A stretch of DNA of 64,000 nt, from positions 62,001 to 126,000 of the forward strand of contig NZ_JALDAY010000019.1 of assembly GCF_022698165.1 (NCBI RefSeq). Direction: 5' to 3'. Below, piece by piece: positions 18,219-26,894 of this stretch. The translations under genes and the position numbers were made by a program. Numbering within the stretch: the first letter of the stretch is position 1; every line of letters begins with the position of its first letter. Under the pieces are notes generated by a model, which was given only the letters and a program-made list of their open reading frames with translations, ran no database searches and was not told the origin of the DNA. Source of the stretch: Streptomyces cylindrosporus (GTDB lineage Bacteria; Actinomycetota; Actinomycetes; Streptomycetales; Streptomycetaceae).

Positions 18219-19250
18219 ATGGGATACACCGGGCGGGACGAGTGGGACGCGCACTACGCGAGCGACAGGAGCTTCAGCGGGCTCCGGGACAGCGAGCGGG
18301 GGCTGCTCGCCGCGCACCTCCCGGCGCCCGACGGCGGAGTCGCCCTTGACGTCGGCTGTGGGCTGGGCGAGCTCGCTCGCCATCTCGCAGCGAGCGGCTA
18401 CCGCGTGGACGCCGTCGACTTCGCGCCGGCAGCCCTCGCGCACGCGGAGCCGGACCCGTCCGTGACGTACACGCTGTTCGACATCGAGCGGGACGATCTC
18501 GCCGAACTGCCCCATCCTGCCTACGACTTGGTCACGGTCCGGCTGGCCTGGGCCTTCGTCCGCGACCGTACCCGGGTGCTGAACCGGCTGCGCGAGCGGC
18601 TGCGGCCCGGCGGCGCCCTGTGTGTCATCACCCCCGTCGCCGAGGGCGTGCCGGAGGGCAAGCGGGACATCGCCCTCGACGAGACCGAGCTGGCTGTGCT
18701 GTGCGCGGGATGGGCGGAGGTCGAGCGGTACGACGCCGACGGGCTCGCCTTCGTCATCCTGCGCGAGCCCGTCCCGGCCGGGGTCGAGTGCGCCGGCAAG
18801 GGCCGGCCCTCGCCGCACGCGCTGACCGGTGCGGGCGTCGTCGTCTCCGATCCGGCCGGGCGGATCCTGCTGGGCTGGTCGGCGCACGGGGTCTGGGAGC
18901 TGCCGGGCGGCAAGAACGACGCGGGCGAGGACTTCGTCGACGCGGCCGTGCGCGAACTGGAGGAGGAGACGGGGCTGAAAGCCGGCCGCGGCGAGGCGCG
19001 GCTGCTGGCTCTGCTCCTGGATTCCGTGCGGGGCATGCCGCGGCTCACCGCCGCCGTCCACGTCACCTCGTACAGCGGGGAGCCGGTTGTCGCCGAGCCG
19101 CATCTGGTTCGCCGCTGGGAGTGGCACGAGGTCGCCGACCTGCCGCTTCTCGCCCAGCCGCTCTTCACTCCGAGCGCCCATGTCGTCGATGTCGTGCACC
19201 CCGGCGTGCTGAGCGGCCTGCCGCCGGTCCACCGGTATCCGATCGCCTGA
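18219..19250 (+). CDS. SAM-dependent methyltransferase fused to a NUDIX hydrolase
   Basis: The N-terminal half (about 1-180) is a class I methyltransferase with motif I LDVGCGLGELARHL and a second acidic strand VDAVDFAPAAL. The C-terminal half (about 195-343) carries a complete NUDIX box, GGKNDAGEDFVDAAVRELEEETGL, which fits the GX5EX7REUXEEXGU pattern. The two activities on one chain suggest modification and clean-up of a nucleotide-like substrate, but the target is unknown. ATG 18219 (MGYTGRDEWDAHY) is used here. An in-frame GTG at 18198 and an ATG at 18093 are possible, but the latter would start inside the LacI operator cluster. The gene is divergent from the LacI regulator. Confidence 0.8.
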   Translation: MGYTGRDEWDAHYASDRSFSGLRDSERGLLAAHLPAPDGGVALDVGCGLGELARHLAASGYRVDAVDFAPAALAHAEPDPSVTYTLFDIERDDLAELPHPAYDLVTVRLAWAFVRDRTRVLNRLRERLRPGGALCVITPVAEGVPEGKRDIALDETELAVLCAGWAEVERYDADGLAFVILREPVPAGVECAGKGRPSPHALTGAGVVVSDPAGRILLGWSAHGVWELPGGKNDAGEDFVDAAVRELEEETGLKAGRGEARLLALLLDSVRGMPRLTAAVHVTSYSGEPVVAEPHLVRRWEWHEVADLPLLAQPLFTPSAHVVDVVHPGVLSGLPPVHRYPIA

Positions 19251-19302
19251 CCACCAAGCCGGGCCTCCCTGAGCCCTGAACGGTTGAATCACACTCCCGA
19301 AA

Positions 19303-19318
19303 ATACCCCCCTGGGTAT
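19303..19318. promoter_or_regulatory. CsoR/CstR-type operator 1
   Basis: ATACCCCCCTGGGTAT is a 16-bp inverted repeat with C/G-rich arms and A/T ends, the style of CsoR-family operators. It lies 57 bp before the persulfide dioxygenase gene, and its ends match the site next to the CstR gene at 22252. Confidence 0.7.
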
Positions 19319-19340
19319 CTGTTACCGTGAAGGAGCAGAC

Positions 19341-19352
19341 ACCCCCGGGGGT
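19341..19352. promoter_or_regulatory. CsoR/CstR-type operator 2
   Basis: ACCCCCGGGGGT is a perfect 12-bp palindrome, 22 bp downstream of operator 1 and 22 bp before the GTG start. Two sites in tandem suggest cooperative repression by tetrameric CstR. Confidence 0.6.
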
Positions 19353-19374
19353 AATTTTCCGAAGGAGATCAGCC

Positions 19375-20751
19375 GTGTTCTTTGTCGAGGTGCTGGAGAC
19401 CCAGGGGCTGGGCAATCGCAGCTACCTGGCGGGCGGTGACCGGAGTGCCGTGGTGGTGGATCCGCCGCGGGACGTCGACCGGGTGCTCGCCGCGGCGGCC
19501 CGGCGCGGGGTGCGGATCGTGGCCGTCGCCGAGACGCATGTGCACAACGACTACGTCACCGGCGGCCTGGAGCTGGCCCGGCTGACCGGGGCGCGCTACC
19601 TGGTGCCGGCCGGCGCCGAGGTGGCGTACGCGCGGGTCGCGGTGGCCGACGGGGACGTGGAGCCGGTCGAGGAAGAACTGGCGCTGCGGGCGGTGGCAAC
19701 GCCAGGGCACACCCCGCACCACACCTCGTACGTGCTGGAGGAGGCGGGGCGGGCGGTGGCCGCGTTCACGGGTGGTTCCCTGCTGATCGGCGGCGTGGGG
19801 CGGCCCGACCTCGTCGAGCCGCGGCTGACCGAGCGGCTGGCCCGCGCCCAGCACGCCTCCGCGCACCGGCTCGCGGCGGAGCTGGACGACGAGGTGACCG
19901 TGCTGCCGACGCACGGCTTCGGCAGCTTCTGCTCCTCGGCCCGGGCGGGCGGCGCGCAGAGCACGATGGGCGACGAGAAGACCTCGAACCCGGTGCTGTT
20001 GCAGGACGTCGACACGTTCGTCAAGGAGCTGCTGGCCGGGCTCGACGACGTGCCCGCCTACTACGCGCACATGGGGCCGGCCAACTCGGCCGGTCCGGCG
20101 CCGGTGGACCTGACCCCGCCGCGGCGCGCGGACGCCGGCGAACTCGCGCGGCGGCTCGCGGCCGGTGAGTGGGTGGTGGACCTGCGCGGCCGGGTGGCCT
20201 TCGCGGACGGGCATCTGGCCGGTGCGTTCAACTTCGAGCTCGACGGGCAGCTCGCGACCTACCTCGCCTGGATGATCCCGTGGGGCAGGCCGGTGACGCT
20301 GCTCGCGGAGAGCGCCGGGCAAGTCGCGCGGGCTCAGCGGGAGTTGGCGCGGGTGGGCATCGACCGGCCGGCCGCGGCGGCCGTGGGGTCGCCGGAGGAG
20401 TGGGTCGCCGGTGACGCTCGTCCCGTGGCTCTGCGGCGTGCCGTCTTCGCCGATCTGGCCGAGGCCCGGCGCCGGGGGCAGGGCCCGGTCGTGGTCGATG
20501 TGCGCCGGGACAGTGAGCGTGCGGACGGCTGTATCGAGGGCAGTGTGCACATTCCGGTGCACCAGATCCACCGGCGGCTGGACGAGGTGCCGCCGGGCCC
20601 GGTGTGGGTGCACTGCGCGGGCGGGATGCGGGCGGCCATCGCCGCGTCGGTGCTCGATGCCGCCGGGCGCGAGGTGGTCGCCGTCGACGACGGCTACGCC
20701 GCCGCGGCCGAGGCCGGCCTCGCCCTCGTCTCCCCCGCCCACGCCCACTGA
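19375..20751 (+). CDS. Persulfide dioxygenase-like metallo-beta-lactamase fused to two rhodanese domains
   Basis: The 458-residue protein starts at GTG 19375 with GAAGGAGA 7 bases upstream. The N-terminal ETHE1-type domain has the iron-binding motif ETHVHNDYVTGG (His55, His57, Asp59) and GHTPHHTSYVL near 118. The first rhodanese domain (about 260-350) lacks a catalytic cysteine, where the loop reads LAESAGQVARA. The second (about 360-455) keeps it in VWVHCAGGMRAA. The likely reaction is oxidation of glutathione- or mycothiol-type persulfide to sulfite, with the active rhodanese moving sulfane sulfur. It begins a plus-strand run with a rhodanese and a TauE-type exporter, controlled by CstR-type sites. 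Confidence 0.85.
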   Translation: MFFVEVLETQGLGNRSYLAGGDRSAVVVDPPRDVDRVLAAAARRGVRIVAVAETHVHNDYVTGGLELARLTGARYLVPAGAEVAYARVAVADGDVEPVEEELALRAVATPGHTPHHTSYVLEEAGRAVAAFTGGSLLIGGVGRPDLVEPRLTERLARAQHASAHRLAAELDDEVTVLPTHGFGSFCSSARAGGAQSTMGDEKTSNPVLLQDVDTFVKELLAGLDDVPAYYAHMGPANSAGPAPVDLTPPRRADAGELARRLAAGEWVVDLRGRVAFADGHLAGAFNFELDGQLATYLAWMIPWGRPVTLLAESAGQVARAQRELARVGIDRPAAAAVGSPEEWVAGDARPVALRRAVFADLAEARRRGQGPVVVDVRRDSERADGCIEGSVHIPVHQIHRRLDEVPPGPVWVHCAGGMRAAIAASVLDAAGREVVAVDDGYAAAAEAGLALVSPAHAH

Positions 20752-20821
20752 CCGCGCCACAGCGCCGGTTCGGACCCTACGACGGTCAGGGCGGCCGGCG
20801 CGGACCCGAGGAAGACCCCCC

Positions 20822-21199
20822 ATGCACTTCTCCCGACGCGGCCCCGACCGCATCACCGTGACCCGGGCCCACCGCCTGCTCCGGGACGGCACGGCCGTAC
20901 TGATCGACGTCCGAGAGGCGGACGAGTTCCGGGCGGGTCACGCGCCCGGCGCACTGCACGTGCCGCTGTCCCGGCTGGCGGACAGTACGGCGGCCGTCCC
21001 CGGCCTCCCCCGGGATCATGGTCCGGCCGCTCCCCGTCTCGTCCTCATCTGCCGTTCCGGCAACCGCTCGCGGCAGGCGGCCGAGTTGCCGGCGACGCGG
21101 GGGATCGCCGCCGTGGACGTGGTCGGCGGGATGCGGGGCTGGGTTGCCGAAGGACTTCCCGTCCAGGACGCGGACGGGGCCGACGGGGCCGTCATATGA
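20822..21199 (+). CDS. Single-domain rhodanese sulfurtransferase
   Basis: This 125-residue protein is one rhodanese domain: VLIDVREADEFRAGHAPGALHVPL, then the active-site loop LICRSGNRSRQ with catalytic Cys77, ending in VVGGMRGWVAEGLPV. It should carry a cysteine persulfide and pass sulfane sulfur to acceptors or to the neighbouring dioxygenase. It is 70 bp after the dioxygenase gene and overlaps the exporter gene in ATGA, so the three are probably one transcript. Confidence 0.88.
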   Translation: MHFSRRGPDRITVTRAHRLLRDGTAVLIDVREADEFRAGHAPGALHVPLSRLADSTAAVPGLPRDHGPAAPRLVLICRSGNRSRQAAELPATRGIAAVDVVGGMRGWVAEGLPVQDADGADGAVI

Positions 21200-21939
21200 C
21201 CGTGTTCGTCCTGGCCCTCCTCGCGGGCGCCCTGGTCGGGGTGGCGCTGGGGGCCCTCGGGGCCGGTGGCAGCATCCTGACCGTCCCGGCGCTCGTGTAC
21301 CTGCTGGGCTTCAGCGCGGCCGAGGCCACCACCGCGAGCCTGGTCATAGTGATCGTCACTTCGCTCACCGCACTGGTGGCGCATGCCCGGACGGGTGCGG
21401 TGCGCTGGCGGGCCGGGCTGCTGTTCGCGGCGGCCGGGCTGGTACCGGCGGCCGTGGCCGGTGCGCTCTCCGCGCACATCCCCGGGACGGTGCTGACCCT
21501 GGCCTTCGCGGCGCTCGCGGTGACGGCCGCCGGGAACATGCTGCGCCGCCGTGCGCCGTACCGCGGCGGGCGGGTGTCGGGGGTCCGGGCCGTCGGTGCG
21601 GGCGCCGGGCTGGGCGCGGTCACCGGGTTCCTCGGGGTCGGCGGTGGCTTTCTCGCCGTACCGGCGCTGGTGACGGTGCTGGCCGTGCCGATGGGCGCGG
21701 CGGTGGGCACGAGCCTGCTGGTCATCGTGGCCAACGCGCTCGTCGCGCTCGCGGCCCGCGCCCACACCGCCGTACAGCTGGACTGGGCGCCGGTCATGCC
21801 GTTCCTCGCCACCGCCGTCCTGGGGGCGTGGGACGGACGGCGGCTGGCCGCGAAGGTCTCGGCGGCCGTGTTGCAGCGCGTGTTCGGCTGCGTGCTGCTG
21901 GCCGTCGCGCTGGCGATGGCCGTGTCGGTAGCGCTGTGA
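21196..21939 (+). CDS. TauE/SafE-family sulfite or sulfur-anion exporter
   Basis: The 247-residue membrane protein has about eight hydrophobic segments and the duplicated glycine-rich TauE/SafE motif (GALGAGGSILTVPALVYLLG near the start and GFLGVGGGFLAVPALVTVL in the second half). Members of the family export sulfite, sulfoacetate or similar anions. Next to a persulfide dioxygenase, the natural job is removal of the sulfite produced. The start overlaps the rhodanese stop (ATGA). It converges on the CstR gene with 18 bp between the stops. Confidence 0.85.
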   Translation: MTVFVLALLAGALVGVALGALGAGGSILTVPALVYLLGFSAAEATTASLVIVIVTSLTALVAHARTGAVRWRAGLLFAAAGLVPAAVAGALSAHIPGTVLTLAFAALAVTAAGNMLRRRAPYRGGRVSGVRAVGAGAGLGAVTGFLGVGGGFLAVPALVTVLAVPMGAAVGTSLLVIVANALVALAARAHTAVQLDWAPVMPFLATAVLGAWDGRRLAAKVSAAVLQRVFGCVLLAVALAMAVSVAL

Positions 21940-21957
21940 ACCGGGCGCCCTCGGTGC

Positions 21958-22236
21958 TCAGGCCAGCGACAGGAAGAGCTTCTCCAGGCGGGCCCGCATC
22001 TGCGCGGAGTCCCGCACCTCCGGGTCCTCGCTGGTCATGCACTGCTCCAGGCCGGTCGCGATGATCGAGAACCCGGCCCGGTCCAGGGCCCGGGACACTG
22101 CCGCGAGCTGAGTGATCACGTCCTCGCAGTCACGGCCCTCCTCGATCATCCGGATGACACCCGCGAGCTGGCCCTGGGCCCGCCGCAGCCGGTTGAGCGC
22201 CGACTTGAGCTCCTCGGCCGACATGTCGAGTTGCAC
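21958..22236 (-). CDS. cstR: CsoR-family persulfide-sensing repressor (CstR type)
   Basis: The 92-residue protein is a full CsoR/RcnR-type helical repressor starting at GTG 22236, with AGGAGG 4 bases upstream. Copper-sensing CsoR uses Cys36, His61 and Cys65 (Mycobacterium tuberculosis numbering). Here the matching positions are Cys37, Gly62 and Cys66, and the protein has no histidine at all. Loss of the histidine with both cysteines kept is the hallmark of CstR, which forms di- or trisulfide bridges on reaction with sulfane sulfur. The surrounding rhodanese, dioxygenase and exporter genes support this reading. A matching operator sits in its own promoter region at 22252. Confidence 0.88.
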   Translation of the reverse strand: MQLDMSAEELKSALNRLRRAQGQLAGVIRMIEEGRDCEDVITQLAAVSRALDRAGFSIIATGLEQCMTSEDPEVRDSAQMRARLEKLFLSLA

Positions 22237-22251
22237 GCTTCCTCCTCGTAT

Positions 22252-22267
22252 ATACCCCCACGGGTAT
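22252..22267. promoter_or_regulatory. CsoR/CstR-type operator 3
   Basis: ATACCCCCACGGGTAT has the same length and same outer arms as the site at 19303. It lies between the divergent CstR gene and the membrane rhodanese gene and could repress both at once. Confidence 0.7.
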
Positions 22268-22308
22268 CCTACCCGCTCGGGGAACACCCCAGAGAAAGGT
22301 TCTCTTCC

Positions 22309-22890
22309 GTGCCCACCCCCCTCTCCCCCGCCTCCCTCTCCCCCGGGCAGGCCGCCGCCCGGTACGACGAGTTCACCGTGGTCGACGTGCGCACTCCCGG
22401 CGAGTACGCCGGCGGCCATCTCCCCGGCGCCCACAACATCCCGCTGGACCGTCTCGCCGAGGCCGCGGACGCCCTCGCGGCGGTCGCCGCGCGCGGCAGT
22501 CTGCTGATCGTCTGCGCCTCCGGGGCACGCTCCGCCAAGGGCTGCGACCAGCTCGCGGCGCTCGGCACAGCGGCGACGACCCTGGAGGGCGGCACCGGCG
22601 CCTGGACGGCGGCCGGGCACCCGGTCGAGCGGTCCACCGGCGGGCGTACCCCCTGGCCCATGGACCGCCAAGTCCGGCTCGCCGCCGGGGCGTTGGTCGT
22701 CGCCGGCTTCGTGGCGGGCCTGGCCTGGGCGCCGGCCCACTGGCTGTCGGGGCTGGTCGGCGCGGGCCTGGTCTTCTCCGGCGTCACCAACACCTGTGGC
22801 ATGGCCGCCCTGTTGGCCAGGCTGCCGTACAACCGGCCGCCCGAGGACGCGATTCCGTTCGAGGAGACGCTACTGCGACTGACGGCCTGA
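22309..22890 (+). CDS. Membrane-anchored rhodanese with DUF2892 domain (YgaP-like)
   Basis: The 193-residue protein starts at GTG 22309, with AAAGG about 8 bases upstream. Residues 1-110 are a rhodanese domain (VVDVRTPGEYAGGHLPGAHNIPL, active-site loop VCASGARSAKG with Cys69). Residues 120-193 form a two-helix membrane hairpin ending TNTCGMAALLARLPYNRP, the DUF2892 signature. The arrangement matches Escherichia coli YgaP, a membrane sulfurtransferase. It is divergent from CstR and shares operator 3, so it belongs to the sulfane-sulfur regulon. Confidence 0.85.
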   Translation: MPTPLSPASLSPGQAAARYDEFTVVDVRTPGEYAGGHLPGAHNIPLDRLAEAADALAAVAARGSLLIVCASGARSAKGCDQLAALGTAATTLEGGTGAWTAAGHPVERSTGGRTPWPMDRQVRLAAGALVVAGFVAGLAWAPAHWLSGLVGAGLVFSGVTNTCGMAALLARLPYNRPPEDAIPFEETLLRLTA

Positions 22891-22957
22891 CCGCCGAGCC
22901 GGTCCGTCAACCCCCGTACTCCTCGCTGCCCCGTTCCCCATGACCTGCTACGACCGC

Positions 22958-25900
22958 TCAGCCGATCTCGACGAGCAGGTCGCCGCCCTCCACCTGCTGG
23001 ATGCGGTTGATGGCCAGCCGGCCGACGCGGCCCGCCTTGGGCGCGGTGATCGCGGCCTCCATCTTCATCGCCTCGATGGTCGCCACGGTCGCCCCGGTGT
23101 CCACCTCGTCGCCCTCGGCGACCGCGAGCGTCACCACTCCGGCGAACGGCGCCGCGACATGGCCCGGGTTGGACCGGTCGGCCTTCTCCGTCGCCGGGAT
23201 GTCCGAGGCGGCGGCCGTGTCGCGGACCTGGATCGGCCGGAGCTGGCCGTTCAGGGTGGACATCACCGTGCGCATACCGCGCTCGTCGGCCTCGCCGACG
23301 GCCTCCAGGCCGATCAGCAGCCGGACGCCGGGCTCCAGGTCGATCGCGTACTCCTTCCCCGGGCGCAGCCCGTAGAAGAAGTCCTTGCTGTCGAGGACGC
23401 TGGTGTCGCCGTAGGCCTGGCGGTGCGTCTCGAACTCGCGTGTCGGGCCGGGGAACAGCAGGCGGTTGAGGGTCGCGCGGGGCTCCTTCGCCAGGCCCGC
23501 GCGGTCCTCCGGGGTCAGCTCCTGCACGGGGCGGGGTTCGGCGCGGCCCTCCAGTGCCTTGCTGCGGAAGGGCTCCGGCCAGCCGCCGGGCGGGGTGCCC
23601 AGCTCGCCGCGGAGGAAGCCGATGACGGAGTCGGGGATGTCGTACCGGTTCGGGGCCGCCTCGAAGTCCTCCGGTGCCACGCCCGCGCCCACCAGGTGCA
23701 GGGCGAGGTCGCCGACCACCTTGGAGGACGGGGTGACCTTGACCAGCCGGCCCAGCATCCGGTCGGCGGCGGCGTACAGGTCCTCGATCTCCTCGAAGCG
23801 GTCGCCGAGGCCGAGCGCGACGGCCTGGCTGCGCAGGTTGGAGAGCTGGCCGCCGGGGATCTCGTGGTGGTAGACGCGCCCGGTCGGGGAGGCGAGGCCC
23901 GCCTCGAAGGGGGCGTAGATGCGGCGGACGCTCTCCCAGTACGGCTCCAGGTCGCCGACCGCCTGAAGGTCGAGGCCGGTCGGCCGCTCCGAGTGGTCGG
24001 TCGCCGCGACGATGGCGGACAGGGACGGCTGGGACGTCGTACCGGCCATGGAGGCCACCGCGCCGTCCACCGCGTCCGCGCCCGCCTGGATCGCGGCGAG
24101 GTAGGTGGCGAGCTGGCCGCCCGCCGTGTCGTGCGTGTGCAGGTGCACCGGCAGGTCGAACTCGCGGCGCAGCGCGGACACGAGCTTGGCGGCGGCGGGC
24201 GCCCGCAGCAGGCCCGCCATGTCCTTGACGGCCAGGACGTGCGCGCCCGCCTCGACGATCTGCTCGGCCAGCCGCAGGTAGTAGTCGAGGGTGTACAGGC
24301 GCTCGTTCGGGTCGGACAGGTCCGAGGTGTAGCAGAGGGCGACCTCGGCGATCGCGGTGCCCGTCTCGCGTACGGCGTCGATGGCGGGGCGCATCTGGCC
24401 GACGTCGTTGAGGGCGTCGAAGATGCGGAAGATGTCGATGCCGGTGGCGGCGGCCTCCTGCACGAAGGCGTCGGTCACCTCGGTCGGGTACGGGGTGTAG
24501 CCGACGGTGTTGCGGCCGCGCAGCAGCATCTGGAGACAGATGTTGGGGACGGCCTCGCGCAGGGCGGCCAGCCGCTCCCAGGGGTCCTCGGCGAGGAAGC
24601 GGAGCGCCACGTCGTACGTCGCGCCGCCCCAGCACTCCAGGGAGAGCAGCTCGGGCAGGGTGCGGGCGACGACGGGCGCGACCGCGAGGAGGTCCTTCGT
24701 ACGGACCCGGGTGGCGAGCAGGGACTGGTGGGCGTCGCGGAAGGTGGTGTCCGTGATGCCGAGGGTGGGCGACTCGCGCAGCGCGCGGGCGAAGCCCTCG
24801 GGGCCGAGCTCGACGAGCCGCTGGCGGGAACCGGCGGGCGGCTCGCCGGCCGGCAGCGGGGGCAGCTTGGTGGTCGACTCGATCAGGTGCGGGCGCTCGC
24901 CGTGCGGCTTGTTCACCGTCACGTCGGCGAGGTAGGTGAGCAGCTTGGTGCCGCGGTCGGCCGAGGAGCGGGCCGTCAGCAGGTGCGGGCGCTCCTCGAT
25001 GAACGAGGTGGTGACACGGCCCGCCTGGAAGTCCGGGTCGTCCAACACCGCTTGCAGGAAGGGGATGTTGGTGGCCACACCGCGGATCCGGAACTCGGCG
25101 ACGGCACGCCGGGCCCGCTTGACCGCGGTCGCGAAGTCCCGGCCCCGGCAGGTGAGTTTGACCAGCATCGAGTCGAAGTGCGCGCTGATCTCCGTACCGG
25201 CGTGGGTGGTTCCGCCGTCGAGCCGGATGCCGGAGCCGCCGGGCGAGCGATAGGCGCTGATGCGGCCGGTGTCGGGGCGGAAGCCGTTGGCGGGGTCCTC
25301 GGTGGTGATACGGCACTGGAGGGCCGCGCCGTGCAGCTGCACCGTCTCCTGCGAGAGCCCGAGGTCGGCGAGGGTCTCGCCGGAGGCGATGCGCAGCTGG
25401 GCCTGGACGAGGTCGACGTCGGTTACTTCCTCGGTGACGGTGTGCTCGACCTGGATGCGCGGGTTCATCTCGATGAAGACGTGGTTGCCGTCCCGGTCGA
25501 GGAGGAACTCGACGGTGCCGGCGTTGCGGTAGCCGATCTCGCGGGCGAAGCGGACGGCGTCGGCGCAGATGCGGTCCCGCAGCTCCGGGGCGAGATTGGG
25601 CGCGGGGGCCAGCTCGATGACCTTCTGGTGGCGGCGCTGGAGGGAACAGTCGCGCTCGAAGAGGTGGATGACGTTGCCGTCGCCGTCGGCGAGGATCTGC
25701 ACCTCGATGTGGCGCGGGTCGACGACGGCCTTCTCCAGGAAAACGGTCGGGTCGCCGAACGCGGAGGCCGCCTCGCGGGACGCGGCCTCGATCGACTCGC
25801 GGAGCTGCGCCCGGTCCTCGACGCGGCGCATACCGCGCCCGCCGCCGCCCGCGACCGCCTTCACGAACACCGGGAAGCCGATCTCCTCGGCGGCGGCGAC

Positions 25901-26332
25901 GAGTTCGTCGACGTCGTTGGAGGGCGCGGAGGAGCCCAGCACCGGCACGCCGGCCGCGCGGGCGGCGGCCACGGCGCGGGCCTTGTTGCCGGTCAGCTCC
26001 AGGGTGTGGGCGCTCGGCCCGACGAAGGTGATGCCGGCTTCCTCGCAGGCCTTGGCCAGCTCGGGGTTCTCCGACAGGAAGCCGTAGCCCGGGTAGACGG
26101 CGTCGGCGCCGGCCTGGCGGGCGGCACGGACGATCTCCTCGACGGAGAGGTAGGCCCGCACCGGATGGCCGGGCTGGCCGATCTCGTACGCCTCGTCCGC
26201 TTTGAGCCGGTGCAGCGAGTTGCGGTCCTCGTGCGGGAAGACGGCGACTGTCCTCGCGCCCAGCTCATAGCCGGCGCGAAACGCCCTGATCGCGATCTCA
26301 CCACGGTTGGCGACCAGCACCTTGCGGAACAT
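22958..26332 (-). CDS. pyc: Pyruvate carboxylase
   Basis: The 1124-residue enzyme makes oxaloacetate from pyruvate, bicarbonate and ATP, with biotin as cofactor. It has the biotin carboxylase domain (MFRKVLVANRGEIAIR; ATP-grasp loop AGGGGRGMRRVE), the carboxyltransferase barrel (DTTFRDAHQSLLATRVRT) and a C-terminal biotinyl domain with the attachment lysine in IEAMKMEAAI. Length is normal for the single-chain form. It is preceded on the same strand by the molybdenum hydroxylase genes with a 79-bp gap, so it probably has its own promoter. In this window it would refill the TCA cycle from the pyruvate that the galactonate pathway releases, though no direct link is visible. Confidence 0.96.
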   Translation of the reverse strand: MFRKVLVANRGEIAIRAFRAGYELGARTVAVFPHEDRNSLHRLKADEAYEIGQPGHPVRAYLSVEEIVRAARQAGADAVYPGYGFLSENPELAKACEEAGITFVGPSAHTLELTGNKARAVAAARAAGVPVLGSSAPSNDVDELVAAAEEIGFPVFVKAVAGGGGRGMRRVEDRAQLRESIEAASREAASAFGDPTVFLEKAVVDPRHIEVQILADGDGNVIHLFERDCSLQRRHQKVIELAPAPNLAPELRDRICADAVRFAREIGYRNAGTVEFLLDRDGNHVFIEMNPRIQVEHTVTEEVTDVDLVQAQLRIASGETLADLGLSQETVQLHGAALQCRITTEDPANGFRPDTGRISAYRSPGGSGIRLDGGTTHAGTEISAHFDSMLVKLTCRGRDFATAVKRARRAVAEFRIRGVATNIPFLQAVLDDPDFQAGRVTTSFIEERPHLLTARSSADRGTKLLTYLADVTVNKPHGERPHLIESTTKLPPLPAGEPPAGSRQRLVELGPEGFARALRESPTLGITDTTFRDAHQSLLATRVRTKDLLAVAPVVARTLPELLSLECWGGATYDVALRFLAEDPWERLAALREAVPNICLQMLLRGRNTVGYTPYPTEVTDAFVQEAAATGIDIFRIFDALNDVGQMRPAIDAVRETGTAIAEVALCYTSDLSDPNERLYTLDYYLRLAEQIVEAGAHVLAVKDMAGLLRAPAAAKLVSALRREFDLPVHLHTHDTAGGQLATYLAAIQAGADAVDGAVASMAGTTSQPSLSAIVAATDHSERPTGLDLQAVGDLEPYWESVRRIYAPFEAGLASPTGRVYHHEIPGGQLSNLRSQAVALGLGDRFEEIEDLYAAADRMLGRLVKVTPSSKVVGDLALHLVGAGVAPEDFEAAPNRYDIPDSVIGFLRGELGTPPGGWPEPFRSKALEGRAEPRPVQELTPEDRAGLAKEPRATLNRLLFPGPTREFETHRQAYGDTSVLDSKDFFYGLRPGKEYAIDLEPGVRLLIGLEAVGEADERGMRTVMSTLNGQLRPIQVRDTAAASDIPATEKADRSNPGHVAAPFAGVVTLAVAEGDEVDTGATVATIEAMKMEAAITAPKAGRVGRLAINRIQQVEGGDLLVEIG

Positions 26333-26411
26333 CGCCGCTCCCTTCAGCCTGCCGACGGACGTCCACCATGGTGTCGGTGACGTGCCGGTCTGGCCATGTG
26401 AGCCGGGCCAC

Positions 26412-26873
26412 TCAAGGGGTGATTTCCTTGGCCGCTCTGTTGATCGCCTCCCTGATCCGGGCGTACGTGCCGCAGCGGCAGACGTTCTCGATGGCGTCGA
26501 TGTCGTCGTCGGTGGGGTGCGGGGTCTTCTTGAGCAGGGCAGCGGCGGCCATGATCTGCCCCGGCTGGCAGAAGCCGCACTGGGAGACGTCGCAGTCGAT
26601 CCAGGCCTGCTGGACGGGGTGCAGTCCGTCGCCGTCGGCGAGCCCCTCGATGGTGGTGACCTCGCGGTCCGCGCAGTCCTTGACCTTCACGACGCAGGGC
26701 TGGATCTCCGCCCCGTCGAGATGGCTGGTGCAGGCACGGCAGACGCCGACCCCGCAGCCGTACTTGGGGCCGGTGACGTGCAGCAGATCGCGCAGCACCC
26801 ACAGCAGCGGCATGTCGGCCGGGGCCTCGACGGTGACGCTCTTGCCGTTGAGGGTGAAGGAGTAGCTGGGCAT
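26412..26873 (-). CDS. Molybdenum hydroxylase [2Fe-2S] subunit (IorA-like)
   Basis: The 153-residue protein has an N-terminal plant-type ferredoxin domain with cysteines in YGCGVGVCRACTSHLDG and IQPC. A helical domain carries the second cluster in QCGFCQPGQ and CRCGTY. This is the small electron-transfer subunit of the xanthine oxidase family, closest in style to isoquinoline 1-oxidoreductase alpha. It lies 21 bp after the large subunit gene. No FAD subunit is present, so electrons probably leave to an external acceptor such as a cytochrome. Confidence 0.9.
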   Translation of the reverse strand: MPSYSFTLNGKSVTVEAPADMPLLWVLRDLLHVTGPKYGCGVGVCRACTSHLDGAEIQPCVVKVKDCADREVTTIEGLADGDGLHPVQQAWIDCDVSQCGFCQPGQIMAAAALLKKTPHPTDDDIDAIENVCRCGTYARIREAINRAAKEITP

Positions 26874-26894
26874 GGAGTCCTTCTGGGAGGTCGG

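Noticed and set aside
22940..26380. 1146-codon open frame on the plus strand opposite pyruvate carboxylase
   Set aside because: It mirrors pyc codon for codon, with the low-complexity composition of a shadow frame and no recognisable domain.
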